From Candidatus Aciduliprofundum sp. (GTDB lineage: Archaea; Thermoplasmatota; Thermoplasmata; Thermoplasmatales; Aciduliprofundaceae): a DNA stretch of 6,289 bases. A program made the translations under genes and the position numbers. The stretch spans positions 1 through 6,289 of the forward strand of contig WAKY01000109.1 of NCBI GenBank assembly GCA_015523135.1, read 5' to 3'. A model generated the notes under the pieces. The model was given only the letters and a program-made list of their open reading frames with translations, was not told the origin of the DNA and did not search any database. Below, in pieces: positions 5,297 through 6,289 of this stretch (its first letter is position 1; every line of letters begins with the position of its first letter).

Positions 5297-6289
5297 TTGT
5301 TAATTGCCCTGGCTGGAAATCCAAACACCGGAAAAAGCAGTCTTTTTAATGCCATAACTGGCGCACATCAACACATTGGGAACTGGCCAGGGGTAACTGT
5401 TGAGAAGAAAGAAGGCACCATAACTTTTGAGGGAAAGAAAATAACCATAGTTGATTTACCCGGTACATACTCTCTAACAGCATACTCTCTTGAAGAGGTC
5501 ATAACTAGAAATTTCATCTTGGAGGAGGAGCCAGATGTTGTGGTAGATGTTATTGATGCCACAAATCTTGAGAGAAATTTGTATCTTCTAACAGAATTAA
5601 TGGAGCTCACAGATAAAATCGTCATAGCATTAAACATGTTTGATGAGGCTAAGAGAAAATACAAGCTTGATGTAAAGAAGATGAATGAGCTTCTAGGCAT
5701 TCCCGTAATTCCAACTGTTGCCATAAAAAATGAGGGGGTTAAAGAGCTTCTACAAGCTTGCCTTCATGGACCTTTCAATCCAAAAAAATTGTACTATCCA
5801 GAAGATGTTGAGCACAGAATTGAAAAACTAGAAAAAATGATGGAAAATTTAGATTTGAAAAATAAAAGATGGCACGCAATAAAACTTCTCGAAAACGATA
5901 GCGAAGTGCGTAAAAAGTTTGCAAGTTTAGGAAGAAAAGATATTTTACATCTGGCTGAGCATCTTAGACATGAGATTGAGGATATTTATGGGGATGATAT
6001 TGAAACGCTGATGGCTTCGTTCCGATATTCCTTCGCTCATGGCTTGTTTCATGAAGTGGCCGAACCTTTGAATGTTGGAGGAGTTACAATAACTGATATG
6101 ATTGACCATGTGGTGGCTCATAAAATATTCGGCTTACCCATATTCTTAGTTGTTATGTACCTATCTTTTGAATTTGTCTTCGTTGTGGCTGCACCATTTC
6201 AAGATGCAATTGACTTAATTTTTAATGGAAAAACCCTTGCATCTGGGCAGCATATAAATGGATTAATAGACATATCTTATCAATGGATG
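5297..6289 (+). CDS. feoB: Ferrous iron transport protein B, N-terminal 331 residues (runs off the window)
   Basis: FeoB is the inner-membrane Fe(II) transporter with a cytoplasmic GTPase domain. G1 is GNPNTGKSS (7-15), G2 T34 in WPGVTVE, G3 DLPGTYS (53-59), G4 NMFD (113-116), and G5 lies around TVAIKNEG (140-147). The helical GDI-like linker spans about 165-265 and is rich in Lys/Glu. The first membrane segment is about 277-300 (GLPIFLVVMYLSFEFVFVVAAP), after the typical HKIFG lead-in. The rest of the membrane part, including the Gate motifs, lies outside. The frame is open to the last base. TTG at 5297 is the only usable start: an in-frame TGA at 5285 precedes it, ATG 5292 is out of frame, and GGTGAT sits three bases upstream. 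The protein begins directly at the G domain (MLIALAGNPN). No FeoA domain is fused to this end; feoA is separate and immediately upstream. Confidence 0.96.
   Translation, partial: MLIALAGNPNTGKSSLFNAITGAHQHIGNWPGVTVEKKEGTITFEGKKITIVDLPGTYSLTAYSLEEVITRNFILEEEPDVVVDVIDATNLERNLYLLTELMELTDKIVIALNMFDEAKRKYKLDVKKMNELLGIPVIPTVAIKNEGVKELLQACLHGPFNPKKLYYPEDVEHRIEKLEKMMENLDLKNKRWHAIKLLENDSEVRKKFASLGRKDILHLAEHLRHEIEDIYGDDIETLMASFRYSFAHGLFHEVAEPLNVGGVTITDMIDHVVAHKIFGLPIFLVVMYLSFEFVFVVAAPFQDAIDLIFNGKTLASGQHINGLIDISYQWM

Noticed and set aside
5368..5724. Open frame of 118 codons on - inside feoB
   Set aside because: It lies opposite the FeoB GTPase domain (G2 to G4 motifs); Ser/Thr/Phe-rich shadow without start signals.
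1..6289. tRNA/rRNA genes, CRISPR array, insertion sequence, intein in radA
   Set aside because: I saw no cloverleaf-like gene, no regularly spaced direct repeats, no transposase or terminal inverted repeats, and the RadA motifs are uninterrupted at normal spacing.

Overview
The window looks like chromosomal DNA of a thermophilic euryarchaeon. The evidence is an archaeal RadA recombinase, an archaeal-type bifunctional fructose-1,6-bisphosphate aldolase/phosphatase, A/T-rich TATA-type promoters about 25-27 or about 35 bases before the start codons, T-run terminators without hairpins, and GGTGAT Shine-Dalgarno sites matching the archaeal 16S tail. The mix of archaeal genes with a bacterial-type GAPDH and a feoA-feoB pair would fit the Thermoplasmata/Aciduliprofundum (DHVE2) neighbourhood. 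That placement is an inference from general impression, not from a search.

Layout: (1) positions 1-177 hold the last 58 codons of a guanidino-group-modifying enzyme (DDAH/arginine deiminase-like), with the catalytic Cys region present. (2) cysS, complete, at 208-1575 on +. (3) radA at 1572-2537 on -, convergent with cysS and overlapping it by 4 bases so that the two stop codons share one TTAA. (4) A bacterial-type GAPDH gene at 2583-3581 on -, upstream of radA and possibly cotranscribed with it. (5) A divergent 93-base promoter region at 3582-3674. (6) The class V FBP aldolase/phosphatase gene at 3675-4790 on +. (7) A T-run terminator, then a promoter with a partly palindromic DtxR-like motif. 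(8) feoA (two FeoA/SH3 domains) and the 5' 331 codons of feoB, translationally coupled and running off the end of the window.

Functionally, the centre of the window is a carbon-metabolism pair. An NAD-type GAPDH and the one-way gluconeogenic FBP aldolase/phosphatase are transcribed back to back from a short shared region. That region carries a perfect 8-bp inverted repeat with a 5-base spacer, placed so that one bound protein could affect both promoters in opposite ways. The right end is a ferrous iron uptake operon. The left part is housekeeping (tRNA charging, recombination). There are no tRNA or rRNA genes, mobile elements or CRISPR arrays visible, and no gene-free stretch longer than 93 bases. 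I did not find a wholly new system. The best leads are regulatory: the gap/fbp inverted repeat, the candidate iron operator, and a two-class pattern of leaderless versus ultra-short-leader starts.
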